Below, one piece after another: positions 30,443 to 41,608 of a stretch of DNA of 64,000 nucleotides (the stretch's first letter is position 1; the number at the start of each line of letters is the position of its first letter). The position numbers were made by a program, and so were the translations under genes. Source of the DNA: Tetraselmis striata (taxonomy: Eukaryota > Chlorophyta > Chlorodendrophyceae > Chlorodendrales > Chlorodendraceae); the NCBI GenBank assembly GCA_006384855.1, contig VCJN01001509.1, forward strand, positions 40,918-104,917, in the 5' to 3' direction. Below the pieces are notes generated by a model, which saw only the letters and a program-made list of their open reading frames with translations, ran no database searches and was not told the origin of the DNA.

Positions 30443-30653
30443 TAGCCTACCCCGGGGCGGGGGTCCCCTTGGTTCTTGGCAGCTAAGCGACTTCGTGGTT
30501 CCCTTAGTTGGCTCCTTCTTGGTTCTTGGCTCCCATGCCTCCTGCTCGATCTTGGTTTCAGGCTTATGTCTCTCTTTTGCTGGCAACCTTTCATAGTTGA
30601 TGTTAGTTCCTTTTGTAGTGCGCATTTGTGAAAGCCCTGATGTAATAACCGGA

Positions 30654-31640
30654 AAGCTTTCGTACCGTAGTGGATAGCGTATTGTATCCGTCTCCAGATA
30701 ACCCGTGCATCGTGCCTCCAATAATTTCTTCCAAGTTGTCCATAGTGCACGGTTCGAAGGGGTCTGCGTAGGTACAGTATTTCGACGAACGCGATACAGG
30801 TATACAAGACACCGGTTGTCTCCCGTCCGCTGAGTGCCGAGGTACCGTAGATTGCTCTCTTGTACCCGATACCCAGTTTGCACGAGTAATCGTCGTATTG
30901 CTGTTGTCTATCTCCGGTGTCGCGTCCGTGTCGCCGCGCTTGCCTTCTGGAAACCAAATCAGTCCGCTGTCTTCTACATTCAGAAGCACTCGCCTGCCAT
31001 TAGTTACTAGAACCTTCGAGTGCGTCCACTCAGGCTTCGGTGGGGTTCTCAGGTGTTGCGGTAGAAACCGTACGCCGGCGCCATCGTCAGCGTAGATCTG
31101 TGTCGCCCATCGAGTGGGGCCAACATCCTGTCTCGCACCTTCTATGCCATCGTTCGTTGGAAACGTTAACACATAAGTCTCCGTTGGTAACTCATCCACC
31201 AGACGAAAATTTCTAAGTAGTCGAAACCACGGCTTACGCGACCATTTTGGGACCACAATAATTGCTCGCGTAGATGCGGATGCAATATAACTTCTGTCGA
31301 AGGTAGTGTCCAAAAAATCTTCAATTCGGTCATATGGGGCATTTAGCAAAATACGCCGATATTCTCCGAGATCATGTTCCTAAAATGGGCGCGTCGGACT
31401 GCAAAAACTACCAGAAACTTGAGAATTTAGGCCGCCATTGTCGCAAGCTCCGTCTAGGTCGCAGGGTCCGTATTTCTTCGTGTACTCGTGAAATAATTCG
31501 CGATGTACCATCCAATCGCTAAAAATCCTTGTGGAGGAAATCAGGCCTCGGTGTCGTTCGAGGATACGAGGGAAGTACTTCTGTAGTCTCGCGAGCCGTT
31601 TTAAGGGACAGTTCTTCACCCAGTCGCGCGACGCGCGCGG
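30654..31640 (-). pseudogene. Ty3-B methyltransferase-like domain, unit 1
   Basis: The minus strand reads SDWMVHRELFHEYTKKYGPC then DLDGACDNGGLNSQV (31440-31530), an in-frame TAG near 31380, LLNAPYDRIEDFL (31310-31350) and AIIVVPKWSRKPWFRLLRNF (31205-31265). This order matches Ty3-A pol 140-280 (FDACAS, NPVY, GIIVMPRW). NAPY takes the place of the N/D-P-P-Y/F motif of N6-adenine methyltransferases. The following segment (about 30660-31150) is a linker toward the protease, cut by the LINE insertion. Confidence 0.7.
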
Positions 31641-32545
31641 CCGACTCGCGTCTTAATTTCCCGGCCGGGTCTTTAGGGTCGATAGTCCGAAATCTTCTTC
31701 TTCTTCGTCGGGCACACGGATGCAACATGACCTTTCGCCCAACAGATAAAGCAGCGTCCCTCCTTAAATCTCTCAAACTCCTCCTCGGTCAATCGCCGCG
31801 CCATCAACATGTCTTCTTCTTGTTCAGTAACCTCACCCTCAGCATTGCTGTAGAACTGCTCGTCGTCGGCGTCGCCATCGTCGTCTATGATGTTAAGGCG
31901 CTCGCGACGGATCTTGCGGTGTACATCTGTCTCCCGCTCCGCAACTTCGACAGCCATGGCTGCATGTACCACTCCTGCCATGGTTTTATGGTTTTTCCGG
32001 CAACTTTCTTTCGAATGTGGGGTTTCAGTCCGCGTTGGAAGTCATGTACATTATCTTCATCGTGACGATGGGGTAACTCCAGTAGTTGCTCGCGGAAATA
32101 GTTCGGGTATTTTTGTAATGTAGTCCGCTGTGTCGCGCGATCCGGATTGATACGAGCTTGCTTCGCCGGTGTGCGTCCACAGAATTCGGTGATTACAGCC
32201 GCCTCCATGTGCGTAATACCGGTGAAACCGCCGCCAATTTCGTCGTGTGTACTCGCCACTTGTGCAGCATACCACCACTTGGATACTGGTCCGTGAAATA
32301 GCCAGATGCCTAGTACACGCTACGAGGTTCGTCCGGGTTTACGTTGTCATATTTCAGATAACCCCGTGCATGACGAAACCAGTTCCGTAGCTCGTCGATA
32401 TTCGTAGTCGATAGCTTCTCAATCTTCGCTGGTTTCACATCGCTCGGCATCAGTCCAGGCATGTCGCCGCTTCGGGCAGAACGAAGTTGGTCGCGCATCT
32501 GCTGCTCCACGACTCGGCTCCGGTTTACTCGGTCGTCGAAATGAC

Positions 32546-35252
32546 ACGAGTGGGCGGCACATGGCCTTTCCGACATTTGCCACGACGTGAAGTCCGCGCT
32601 AGGCGTGGGTGTCCAGATCCTCACGGACCCGTCGGTGCTTGTTTCTCTTCCGAAGGGCAGCGACGGCCGGCCGGCCGATGTTGGGTTTTTTGGGTATGAC
32701 GGTATCCGCGGGAACACGGTTGCTGTCGATACCACCATTGCCCCTATTCTCGGCGTGTCAAGCTCGGATCCAACGATTGCTTTGCGGGCTGCAGAGCGCC
32801 ACAAAATCCAGAAGTATGACGAGGGTGTTCAAAACGCCGCCGGCATGCTTCGCTTTGTTCCTTCCGCCGTTTCCGAGTTTGGCTCGCTGGCCCCGCACGC
32901 TGAGGCTTTCTTGGTGGAGCTCGCGAAAGCTAGCCACACACACACTGGCCAAAAAATCGGCCAGCTCTTGTTTGCGTGGCGCCGCCGTTTCTCCTTGCTC
33001 ATCAACATGGCACATGCAGACAACGTTCTTGGCGGGGTCGCGGCCGCGCGTGCGGCACGTGATGGTGCTCCTGCGCCTGCGTCGCGTCGCTCGTCGGCAT
33101 GTGTTGCTATGACGCGGGTCATTGGCTGCAAGCGTCCTTGCCGCGGCTGATAGCCTACCCCGGGGCGGGGGTCCCCTTGGTTCCTGGCAGCTAAGCGACT
33201 TCGTGGTTCCCTTAGTTGGCTCCTTCTTGGTTCTTGGCTCCCAGGCCTCCTGCTCGATCTTGGTTTCAGGCTTATGTCTCTCTTTTGCTGGCAACCTTTC
33301 ATAGTTGATGTTAGTTCCTTTTGTAGTGCGCATTTGTGAAAGCCCTGATGTAATAACCGGAAAGCTTTCGTACCGTAGTGGATAGCGTATTGTATCCGTC
33401 TCCAATAACCCGTGCATCGTGCCTCCAATAATTTCTTCCAAGTTGTCCATAGTGCACGGTTCAAAGGGGTCTGCGTAGGTACAGTATTACGACGAACGCG
33501 ATACAGGTATACAAGACACCGGTTGTCTCCCGTCCGCTGAGTGCCGAGGTACCGTAGATTGCTCTCTTGTACCCGATACCCAGTTTGCACGAGTAATCGT
33601 CGTATTGCTGTTGTCTATCTCCGGTGTCGCGTCCGTGTCGCCGCGCTTGCCTTCTGGAAACCAAATCAGTCCGCTGTCTTCTACATTCAGAAGCACTCGC
33701 CTGCCATTAGTTACTAGAACCTTCGAGTGCGTCCACTCAGGCTTCGGTGGGGTTCTCAGGTGTTGCGGTAGAAACCGTACGCCGGCGCCATCGTCAGCGT
33801 AGATCTGTGTCGCCCATCGAGTGGGGCCAACATCCTGTCTCGCACCTTCTATGCCATCGTTCGTTGGAAACGTTAACACATAAGTCTCCGTTGGTAACTC
33901 ATCCACCAGACGAAAATTTCTAAGTAGTCGAAACCACGGCTTACGCGACCATTTTGGGACCACAATAATTGCTCGCGTAGATGCGGATGCAATATAACTT
34001 CTGTCGAAGGTAGTGTCCAAAAAATCTTCAATTCGGTCATATGGGGCATTTAGCAAAATACGCCGATATTCTCCGAGATCATGTTCCTAAAATGGGCGCG
34101 TCGGACTGCAAAAACTACCAGAAACTTGAGAATTTAGGCCGCCATTGTCGCAAGCTCCGTCTAGGTCGCAGGGTCCGTATTTCTTCGTGTACTCGTGAAA
34201 TAATTCGCGATGTACCATCCAATCGCTAAAAATCCTTGTGGAGGAAATCAGGCCTCGGTGTCGTTCGAGGATACGAGGGAAGTACTTCTGTAGTCTCGCG
34301 AGCCGTTTTAAGGGACAGTTCTTCACCCAGTCGCGCGACGCGCGCGGCCGACTCGCGTCTTAATTTCCCGGCCGGGTCTTTAGGGTCGATAGTCCGAAGT
34401 CTTCTTCTTCTTAGTCGGGCACACGGATGCAACATGACCTTTCGCCCAACAGATAAAGCAGCGTCCCTCCTTAAATCTCTCAAACTCCTCCTCGGTCAAT
34501 CGCCGCGCCATCAACATGTCTTCTTCTTGTTCTGTAACCTCACCCTCAGCATTGCTGTAGAACTGCTCGTCGTCGTCGTCGCCATCGTCGTCTATGATGT
34601 TAAGGCGCTCGCGACGGATCTTGCGGTGTACATCTGTCTCCCGCTCCGCAACTTCGACAGCCATGGCTGCATGTACAACTCCTGCCATGGTTTTATGGTT
34701 TTTCAGGCAACTTTCTTTCGAATGTGGGGTTTCAGTCCGCGTTGGAAGTCATGTACATTATCTTCATCGTGACGATGGGGTAACTCCAGTAGTTGCTCGC
34801 GGAAATAGTTCGGGTATTTTTGTAATGTAGTCCGCTGTGTCGCGCGATTCGGATTGATACGAGCTTGCTTCGCCGGTGTGCGTCCACAGAATTCGGTGAT
34901 TACAGCCGCCTCCATGTGCGTAATACCGGTGAAACCGCCGCCAATTTCGTCGTGTGTACTCGCCACTTGTGCAGCATACCACCACTTGGATACTGGTCCG
35001 TGAAATAGCCAGATGCCTAGTACACGCTACGAGGTTCGTCCGGGTTTACGTTGTCATATTTCAGATAACCCCGTGCATGACGAAACCAGTTCCGTAGCTC
35101 GTCGATATTCGTAGTCGATAGCTTCTCAATCTTCGCTGGTTTCACATCGCTCGGCATCAGTCCAGGCATGTCGCCGCTTCGGGCAGAACGAAGTTGGTCG
35201 CGCATCTGCTGCTCCACGACTCGGCTCCGGTTTACTCGGTCGTCGAAATGAC
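32546..35252. repeat. Tandem unit 2 of 3
   Basis: 2707 bp, nearly identical to unit 1. Distinguishing changes include AAGTATGAC for AAGGATGAC near 32813 and the loss of GA in 'tctccagataacc' near 33403. The junction with unit 1 (AAATGACACGAGTGGG) joins gag to LINE sequence with 2-3 bp of microhomology. Confidence 0.95.
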
Positions 35253-37947
35253 ACGAGTGGGCGGCACATGGCCTTTCCGACATTTGCCACGACGTGAAGT
35301 CCGCGCTAGGCGTGGGTGTCCAGATCCTCACGGACCCGTCGGTGCTTGTTTCTCTTCCGAAGGGCAGCGACGGCCGGCCGGCCGATGTTGGGTTTTTTGG
35401 GTATGGCGGTATCCGCGGGAACACGGTTGCTGTCGATACCACCATTGCCCCTATTCTCGGCGTGTCAAGCTCGGATCCAACGATTGCTTTGCGGGCTGCA
35501 GAGCGCCACAAAATCCAGAAGTATGACGAGGGTGTTCAAAACGCCGCCGGCATGCTTCGCTTTGTTCCTTCCGCCGTTTCCGAGTTTGGCTCGCTGGCCC
35601 CGCACGCTGAGGCTTTCTTGGTGGAGCTCGCGAAAGCTAGCCACACACACACTGGCCAAAAAATCGGCCAGCTCTTGTTTGCGTGGCGCCGCCGTTTCTC
35701 CTTGCACATGCAGACAACGTTCTTGGCGGGGTCGCGGCCGCGCGTGCGACACGTGATGGTGCTCCTGCGCCTGCGTCGCGTCGCTCGTCGGCATGTGTTG
35801 CTATGACGCGGGTCATTGGCTGCAAGCGTCCTTGCCGCGGCTGATAGCCTACCCCGGGGCGGGGGTCCCCTTGGTTCCTGGCAGCTAAGCGACTTCGTGG
35901 TTCCCTTAGTTGGCTCCTTCTTGGTTCTTGGCTCCCAGGCCTCCTGCTCGATCTTGGTTTCAGGCTTATGTCTCTCTTTTGCTGGCAACCTTTCATAGTT
36001 GATGTTAGTTCCTTTTGTAGTGCGCATTTGTGAAAGCCCTGATGTGATAACCGGAAAGCTTTCGTACCATAGTGGATAGCGTATTGTATCCGTCTCCAGA
36101 TAACCCGTGCATCGTGCCTCCAATAATTTCTTCCAAGTTGTCCATAGTGCACGGTTCAAAGGGGTTTGCGTAGGTACAGTATTACGACGAACGCGATACA
36201 GGTATACAAGACACCGGTTGTCTCCCGTCCGCTGAGTGCCGAGGTACCGTAGATTGCTCTCTTGTACCCGATACCCAGTTTGCACGAGTAATCGTCGTAT
36301 TGCTGTTGTCTATCTCCGGTGTCGCGTCCGTGTCGCCGCGCTTGCCTTCTGGAAACCAAATCAGTCCGCTGTCTTCTACATTCAGAAGCACTCGCCTGCC
36401 ATTAGTTACTAGAACCTTCGAGTGCGTCCACTCAGGCTTCGGTGGGGTTCTCAGGTGTTGCGGTAGAAACCGTACGCCGGCGCCATCGTCAGCGTAGATC
36501 TGTGTCGCCCATCGAGTGGGGCCAACATCCTGTCTCGCACCTTCTATGCCATCGTTCGTTGCAAACGTTAACACAGAAGTCTCCGCTGGTAACTCATCCA
36601 CCAGACGAAAATTTCCAAGTAGTCGAAACCACGGCTTACGCGACCATTTTGGGACCACAATAATTGCTCGCGTAGATGCGGATGCAATGTAACTTCTGTC
36701 GAAGGTAGTGGCCCAAAAAATCTTCAATTCGGTCATATGGGGCATTTAGCAAAATACGCCGATATTCTCCGAGATCATGTTCCTAAAATGGGCGCGTCGG
36801 ACTGCAAAAACTACCAGAAACTTGAGAATTTAGGCCGCCATTGTCGCAAGCTCCGTCTAGGTCGCAGGGTCCGTATTTCTTCGTGTACTCGTGAAATAAT
36901 TCGCGATGTACCATCCAATCGCTAAAAATCCTTGTGGAGGAAATCAGGCCTCGGTGTCGTTCGAGGATACGAGGGAAGTACTTCTGTAGTCTCGCGAGCC
37001 ATTTTAAGGGACAGTTCTTCACCCAGTCGCGCGACGCGCGCGGCCGACTCGCGTCTTAATTTCCCGGCCGGGTCTTTAGGGTCGATAGTCCGAAGTCTTC
37101 TTCTTCTTAGTCGGGCACACGGATGCAACATGACCTTTCGCCCAACAGATAAAGCAGCGTCCCTCCTTAAATCTCTCAAACTCCTCCTCGGTCAATCGCC
37201 GCGCCATCAACATGTCTTCTTCTTGTTCAGTAACCTCACCCTCAGCATTGCTGTAGTACTGCTCGTCGTCGTCGTCGCCATCGTCGTCTATGATGTTAAG
37301 GCGCTCGCGACGGATCTTGCGGTGTACATCTGTCTCCCGCTCCGCAACTTCGACAGCCATGGCTGCATGTACAACTCATGCCATGGTTTTATGGTTTTTC
37401 AGGCAACTTTCTTTCGAATGTGGGGTTTCAGTCCGCGTTGGAAGTCATGTACATTATCTTCATCGTGACGATGGGGTAACTCCAGTAGTTGCTCGCGGAA
37501 ATAGTTCGGGTACTTCTGTACTGTAGTCCGCTGTGTCGCGCGATCCGGATTGATACGAGCTTGCTTCGCCGGTGTGCGTCCACAGAATTCGGTGATTACT
37601 GCCGCCTCCATGTGCGTAATACCGGTGAAACCGCCGCCAATTTCGTCGTGTGTACTCGCCACTTGCGCAGCATACCACCACTTGGATACTGGTCCGTGAA
37701 ATAGCCAGATGCCTAGTACACGCTACGAGGTTCGTCCGGGTTTACGTTGTCATATTTCAGGTAACCCCGTGCATGACGAAACCAGTTCCGTAGCTCGTCG
37801 ATATTCGTAGTCGATAGCTTCTCAATCTTCGCTGGTTTCACATCGCTCGGCATCAGTCCAGGCATGTCGCCGCTTCGGGCAGAACGAAATTGGTCGCGCA
37901 TCTGCTGCTCCACGACTCGGCTCCGGTTTACTCGGTCGTCGAGATGA
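35253..37947. repeat. Tandem unit 3 of 3
   Basis: 2695 bp. It has a private 12-bp deletion near 35705 and several private substitutions (for example around 36559-36580 and 36710). On its right the gag sequence runs on uninterrupted (GAGATGACTGAAGCC...), so this unit holds the native Ty3-B gag boundary. Confidence 0.95.
36182..37060 (-). pseudogene. Ty3-B methyltransferase-like domain, units 2 and 3 (unit 3 shown)
   Basis: Near-identical copy of the unit 1 segment; the unit 2 copy is at 33487-34350. In unit 3 a one-base change in the run near 36712 alters the frame just after the NAPY motif, producing a different N-terminus for the downstream ORF. The in-frame TAG before NAPY is shared by all three units, so it predates the triplication. 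Confidence 0.65.
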
Positions 37948-38090
37948 CTGAAGCCTTGTCGCACGCATTCGTCCAAGCGGCGAATTTCCGCCGTTGCCGC
38001 CGTTGTAGCTTGCGCTACTTCTTGCATCTTCGCTTGCTCCGTCGAGATAGTCTCGACTCGGTCGGCTAGTCGTTGAAGCATGTTCATCAT
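37076..38090 (-). pseudogene. gag: Ty3-B gag (native 5' copy, broken)
   Basis: The start is ATG-ATG at 38085-38090 (MMNMLQRLADRVETISTEQA), a coiled-coil N-terminus. Next come IDELRNWFRHARGYLKYDNV, a TAG near 37713, then in another frame ITEFCGRTPAKQARINPDRA and FQRGLKPHIRKKVA, the conserved retrotransposon gag region. A zinc knuckle CFICWAKGHVASVC (C-x2-C-x4-H-x4-C) follows at about 37090-37160. Units 1 and 2 contain the same gag from the middle of the coiled coil onward (31673-32545 and 34380-35252), where LINE sequence replaces the N-terminus. Confidence 0.85.
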
Positions 38091-38132
38091 GTCTGAGAGG
38101 GTCGGTTATTTATACTGATTATACTGATTATA

Positions 38133-38160
38133 CACTAGGCTCCCAGCCTGTCTCGTAATT
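38133..38160. repeat. CACTA copy B left terminal inverted repeat
   Basis: 28 bp beginning CACTAGGCTCCCAGCCTGTC. The partner at 47241-47268 is identical in inverted orientation. Confidence 0.97.
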
Positions 38161-38339
38161 ATATTGCAATACCCCGTAGTTATCTTGTAAATTTACAAGT
38201 AGTATGACACTTGTCTGTAGTCATTCCGTGACGTACTCGTAATAAACTGAATCAGGCGCATATCACACGTCCTCGCGACGCTGCATCCAACGCGGAGTAT
38301 TTTGACATCTGCCCCTTGAAGCCCGACAATCTCGATACG

Positions 38340-40251
38340 CTCTGGCCTAATCCGCGATAGCGCGCGCGCGGCGGTGCCAGTGAGCGGGCGCGCGGCAGTG
38401 GGCAGCGAGGCGCGCGGCAGTGGGCGGGCGGAATGAATTATTTACATCCGGTTTTGACTGGGACCGCCTCGGCGGCCGGCCTGCTGCTCGCGGGTGGCGG
38501 CAGCGGCTACGGCGGCCCGGCGGCCGGCCCGCGACCCGAACGCCCCACCGCCCGCCCGGCTTGCGTGGCGGTGGAGGTTCTTGACCGCGTTGGTGTTGTG
38601 CTTGATGATGCCTTCCGGCCTCTTCTGCTGCTGCGCCAGCACGCCCACCAAGTCGTGGAGCAACTGCGAAAGTCAGTATGCGTGGTAATTGTTTGTCGTG
38701 GCGGCGGTGGCTGTGTAATCGAACAAGTGCGGAAACCACTGCCCGCCGAGGCCCCGGCACCACCCCGGCCCTAGGCCAGCCCTCCAGCCGCCGGCTTGGC
38801 GGGCTGCTTGGCCTTCTTGGCCGGGGGCTCCGGGCTACTGCCCTCGTCGACGTTGTCGCCGGGGACGGCTTGCGTGGCGGTGGAGGTTCTTGACCGCGTT
38901 GGTGTTGTGCTTGATGATGCCGCCCGCCCTCTTCTGCAACTGCGCCAGCACGCCCACCAAGCCGTGGAGCTTTGGCGACGCAGCGGTGCCCGCCAGCGGC
39001 ATCGACACGATGTTGTTGCGCTGAACACTTGATACGATCGGCTAATTACCGCCGAACGTAGGGACTGGACGGGGGTCTGACACAGCAACTGCGAAAGTCA
39101 GTATGCGTGTTGATTGCTTGTTGTGGCGGCGGTGGCTGTGTAATCGAACAAGTGTGGAAACAAACGCGACTCACCTGCGCCTTCCGAGTGCGGCGTCATC
39201 TCGCAGACCTCCTCCTCGCCCTTGAACATCACGTTAGCAGGGGGACACTTGCCGGCTTGGTAGTACCTCCCCAACTCGCTATGGTTCCATGCCTCTGCAA
39301 GGTCGAGGGCCTTCGCGAGTCCGTCCGCGCTCGGCAATGGTGCGTTCTTCCTACCTCCTTGGCCGTCCTTGACCTCATCCTGAAAGTAGTATCGAGCGAG
39401 ATAGCTCCTCGCGTTCCCCTGCTTCATGTACATCACGAGGTGCACCGTCAGCACGACCCACAAGGATGGTCGCAGTGGGGTTAAGAGGAAGGGGGAGGGG
39501 GTGTACTCTCGGAACGCGGCAATGACGGCTCCTTGGCGTAGACGACGTTGTCGGCTGGGTAGCCATCAAGGTAGTTGAAGGTAGTGTAGCAGATCCGCTC
39601 GGTGCACGGGGGCGCGGCGATGGGAAACCTGTGCGTCTTCTTCGGAGGGTAAGGGATCCCCGTCTGAGTGTCGCGCGGCCAGCATTCGTCAAAGACAACC
39701 GACAGCACCGCCTTGTCCTTGGCTGCATGAGCAAACAGCAAAACGCGGCACGGGGCGGTCAACGCATGTGAAATTCAAATCCTCCACGCAGTCATGTCAG
39801 CCACTCGCCGACTCAGTGTACCTTTCAGGGTGGACTGGAGCCCCCGGCTCATAGTGAGAGTATGGGATGGACCGTCGGCGGAGGCGTTCTTAACGCCAGT
39901 GCCCAAGTTAGATCCTGCGGCGGGGGGGGGGGGGGGGGGGGGGGGCGCCGCCTCGGGGGCTGGGTTCAAGATCTGGGCACGCGTCGCGTCGGGTACGCAC
40001 GAGGTAAAATACCGCGTGACAACACCCGAATCGTACACTTGAAAACCTGCCTCAAGCAGGTGCTTCTTGCCGGCTACGTCGTACTGCTTTGGCTCAGCGC
40101 GGTTGTTCAGTATGTATGCGAAATTCATAGCCGAACGCGTCCTCGCCCTGGGGTTGCTCTGGGTGAACGCGGATATGACTGTTGGTCGCCTGGCCGCGGA
40201 ACAGTGCCTGCCGCACGTCCTCAACGATGCAGCCCGTGCTGCACAGAGCAC
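38340..40251 (-). CDS. CACTA left-end gene or 3' exons of the transposase (unknown product)
   Basis: Minus-strand exons include FAYILNNRAEPKQYDVAGKK (about 40040-40130), SVVFDECWPRDTQTGIPYPP (39630-39710), NARSYLARYYFQDEVKDGQG (39370-39430) and LGRYYQAGKCPPANVMFKGE (39215-39275). A splice donor CAG-GTGAGT at 39173-39177 is conserved in copy C, and an acceptor TTTCGCAG lies near 39088. The most 3' part (38440-38980) is Ala/Arg/Gly-rich with LHDLVGVLAQQQKRPEGIIK, and a stretch of it is duplicated (38562-38733 resembles 38870-38976 plus 39084-39152). A G24 tract interrupts at 39922-39945. I do not recognise a domain; conservation between copies B and C supports real coding. Confidence 0.5.
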
Positions 40252-40769
40252 CGAGTGGTATGGTCATGCCCTCAGGCCTCACAGCTTTGCCGTGGGGTGT
40301 GCATGGAATTAGCTTGGCGTGGGTGGCCATGATGGAGGGTGCGTGCTGGGAGATGAGCAGATACGGTACTGTCTAGCGGGTGCGAGTGTGCGTCAAGCGG
40401 CGCAGCTGCTGCTTTAGACAAAAAACACCAAGTCCGGCGCCGCGCGCCTAGACGACTTATCATCGCGCTCCGCTGTTAGCGAACTCCGGCTTGCTGTGTA
40501 ATCATCGCGTAATGTCCCATATATACCCCGTATTTAGTGTTTGCATGAGGACACATTTGACACACACTTGCGACAGAACCGCAATTTGGCCGTAGCTAAC
40601 CCTTAACGGAGAATGATCTCGTAATCTGGCGTACTCCGCTTCTAAATTGACTGCACGTGTCTACTGCACAAGCCCAAACAGTCAGACAAGCGGCTGATTA
40701 TACGTCAAGGCTGCCGACGGTGGGGAAGTAGGTCATAACAACACGTGTCGTACTGCCCAACTGCGCGCG

Positions 40770-41060
40770 ATGGATGCAGCCCCGGAAGTGAAGCCACAGC
40801 CCGAGGCGAAACGGGCAGCCCCCGGACCCGAACCCGACGAGTCGGTGGAGGAAACGTCAGCCCCCGCGCCCGTACCCGGCGAGGTGCTGCACTGCCCGTG
40901 GGACGATCTACCTGAGGACGTGTGGGCGGACATTCGGGAAAAGGCCGTTAACATCTGCCCCGTAGTGTTTGGCGCCCTAAAGGAATGGCTCCCTCGAAGG
41001 ACTGTGAGCCCCGCGTGGTCCAAGGCTTGGCTGCCCCTCCAAGAGCACACAAGCTTTTAA
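40770..41060 (+). CDS. Hypothetical 96-aa ORF inside CACTA copy B
   Basis: The frame starts MDAAPEVKPQPEAKRAAPGP and later reads CPWDDLPEDVWADIREKAVN, which resembles the start of an F-box (LPxDVWxxI) but is too short to be sure. It lies between the left-end exons and the transposase, on the opposite strand to both. Copy C is interrupted or truncated before the equivalent place, so conservation cannot be checked here. Confidence 0.35.
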   Translation: MDAAPEVKPQPEAKRAAPGPEPDESVEETSAPAPVPGEVLHCPWDDLPEDVWADIREKAVNICPVVFGALKEWLPRRTVSPAWSKAWLPLQEHTSF

Positions 41061-41608
41061 AAACTTTGGCGGGTTCAAGAGGACATATGGAGTAGGCGAC
41101 CATACGTGCCTAAGTTCAAACGAGGCGATCTTGTGACGCCTCCTGCTGCCTTGCCCGACCCCCTCCCCCCCTTGCCATGGTGGGAGCTACTAGTTATCCA
41201 TAGCGGGGAAAGTACAAAGTAAGTAGCGAGTAGCAACACGCAGAAGGGCTGTAATTTTAGGATTGTGTAGCAGTCCGGCAAGCCTTACCCATGTGACTGT
41301 CCCAACTGTGTCACCTCTCTTTGCAATCCCTCGTACCCAGCAAACTGCCAGCAGGGGTTGTTTAAAAACCGCCGTGGATTCAGATTGCAAAGGGGGCTAG
41401 GTTTATTTGGGCGGTGGGTGCGCAGGGCATCAGCGGCGCCGGGGCGCTGCGCGGAATTGCTGGGCAGCATAAGTTTGAGCGATTTCATTTACAAGATATA
41501 CGGTGATTCAGCTTGTAGTGCAAGGTCATTGTGTTATATGTGCACCACACATACTGCCCCAAATCCTGTGAGGACATGCCAAACTTGGATATGTCCTATG
41601 GTCTGTCA

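Larger units (their letters stand above)
27584..30653 (+). mobile_element. LINE-like non-LTR retrotransposon inside Ty3-B
   Basis: AAGCTTTCGTA occurs directly at 27573-27583 and 30654-30664, an 11-bp target-site duplication. The interior, on the opposite strand to Ty3-B, encodes reverse transcriptase and a C-terminal endonuclease-like domain. There is no poly(A) tail; the 3' end is 'ctgatgtaataaccgga'. The RT begins only about 220 bp from the left end, so the copy is probably 5'-truncated. Its last 815 bp were later amplified with adjoining Ty3-B sequence. Confidence 0.85.
29838..32545. repeat. Tandem unit 1 of 3 (LINE tail plus Ty3-B gag/MT segment)
   Basis: 2708 bp. It starts inside the LINE at ACACGAGTGGGCGGCACATG and ends inside Ty3-B gag at GTCGTCGAAATGAC. 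Unit 1 is contiguous with the rest of the LINE on its left, which shows it is the ancestral arrangement. Confidence 0.95.

Noticed and set aside
30050-30957. 277-278-aa minus-strand ORFs across the LINE tail and Ty3-B (and their copies in units 2 and 3)
   Set aside because: They run antisense to the LINE endonuclease-like frame and cross the element junction; length reflects GC-rich antisense openness, not coding.
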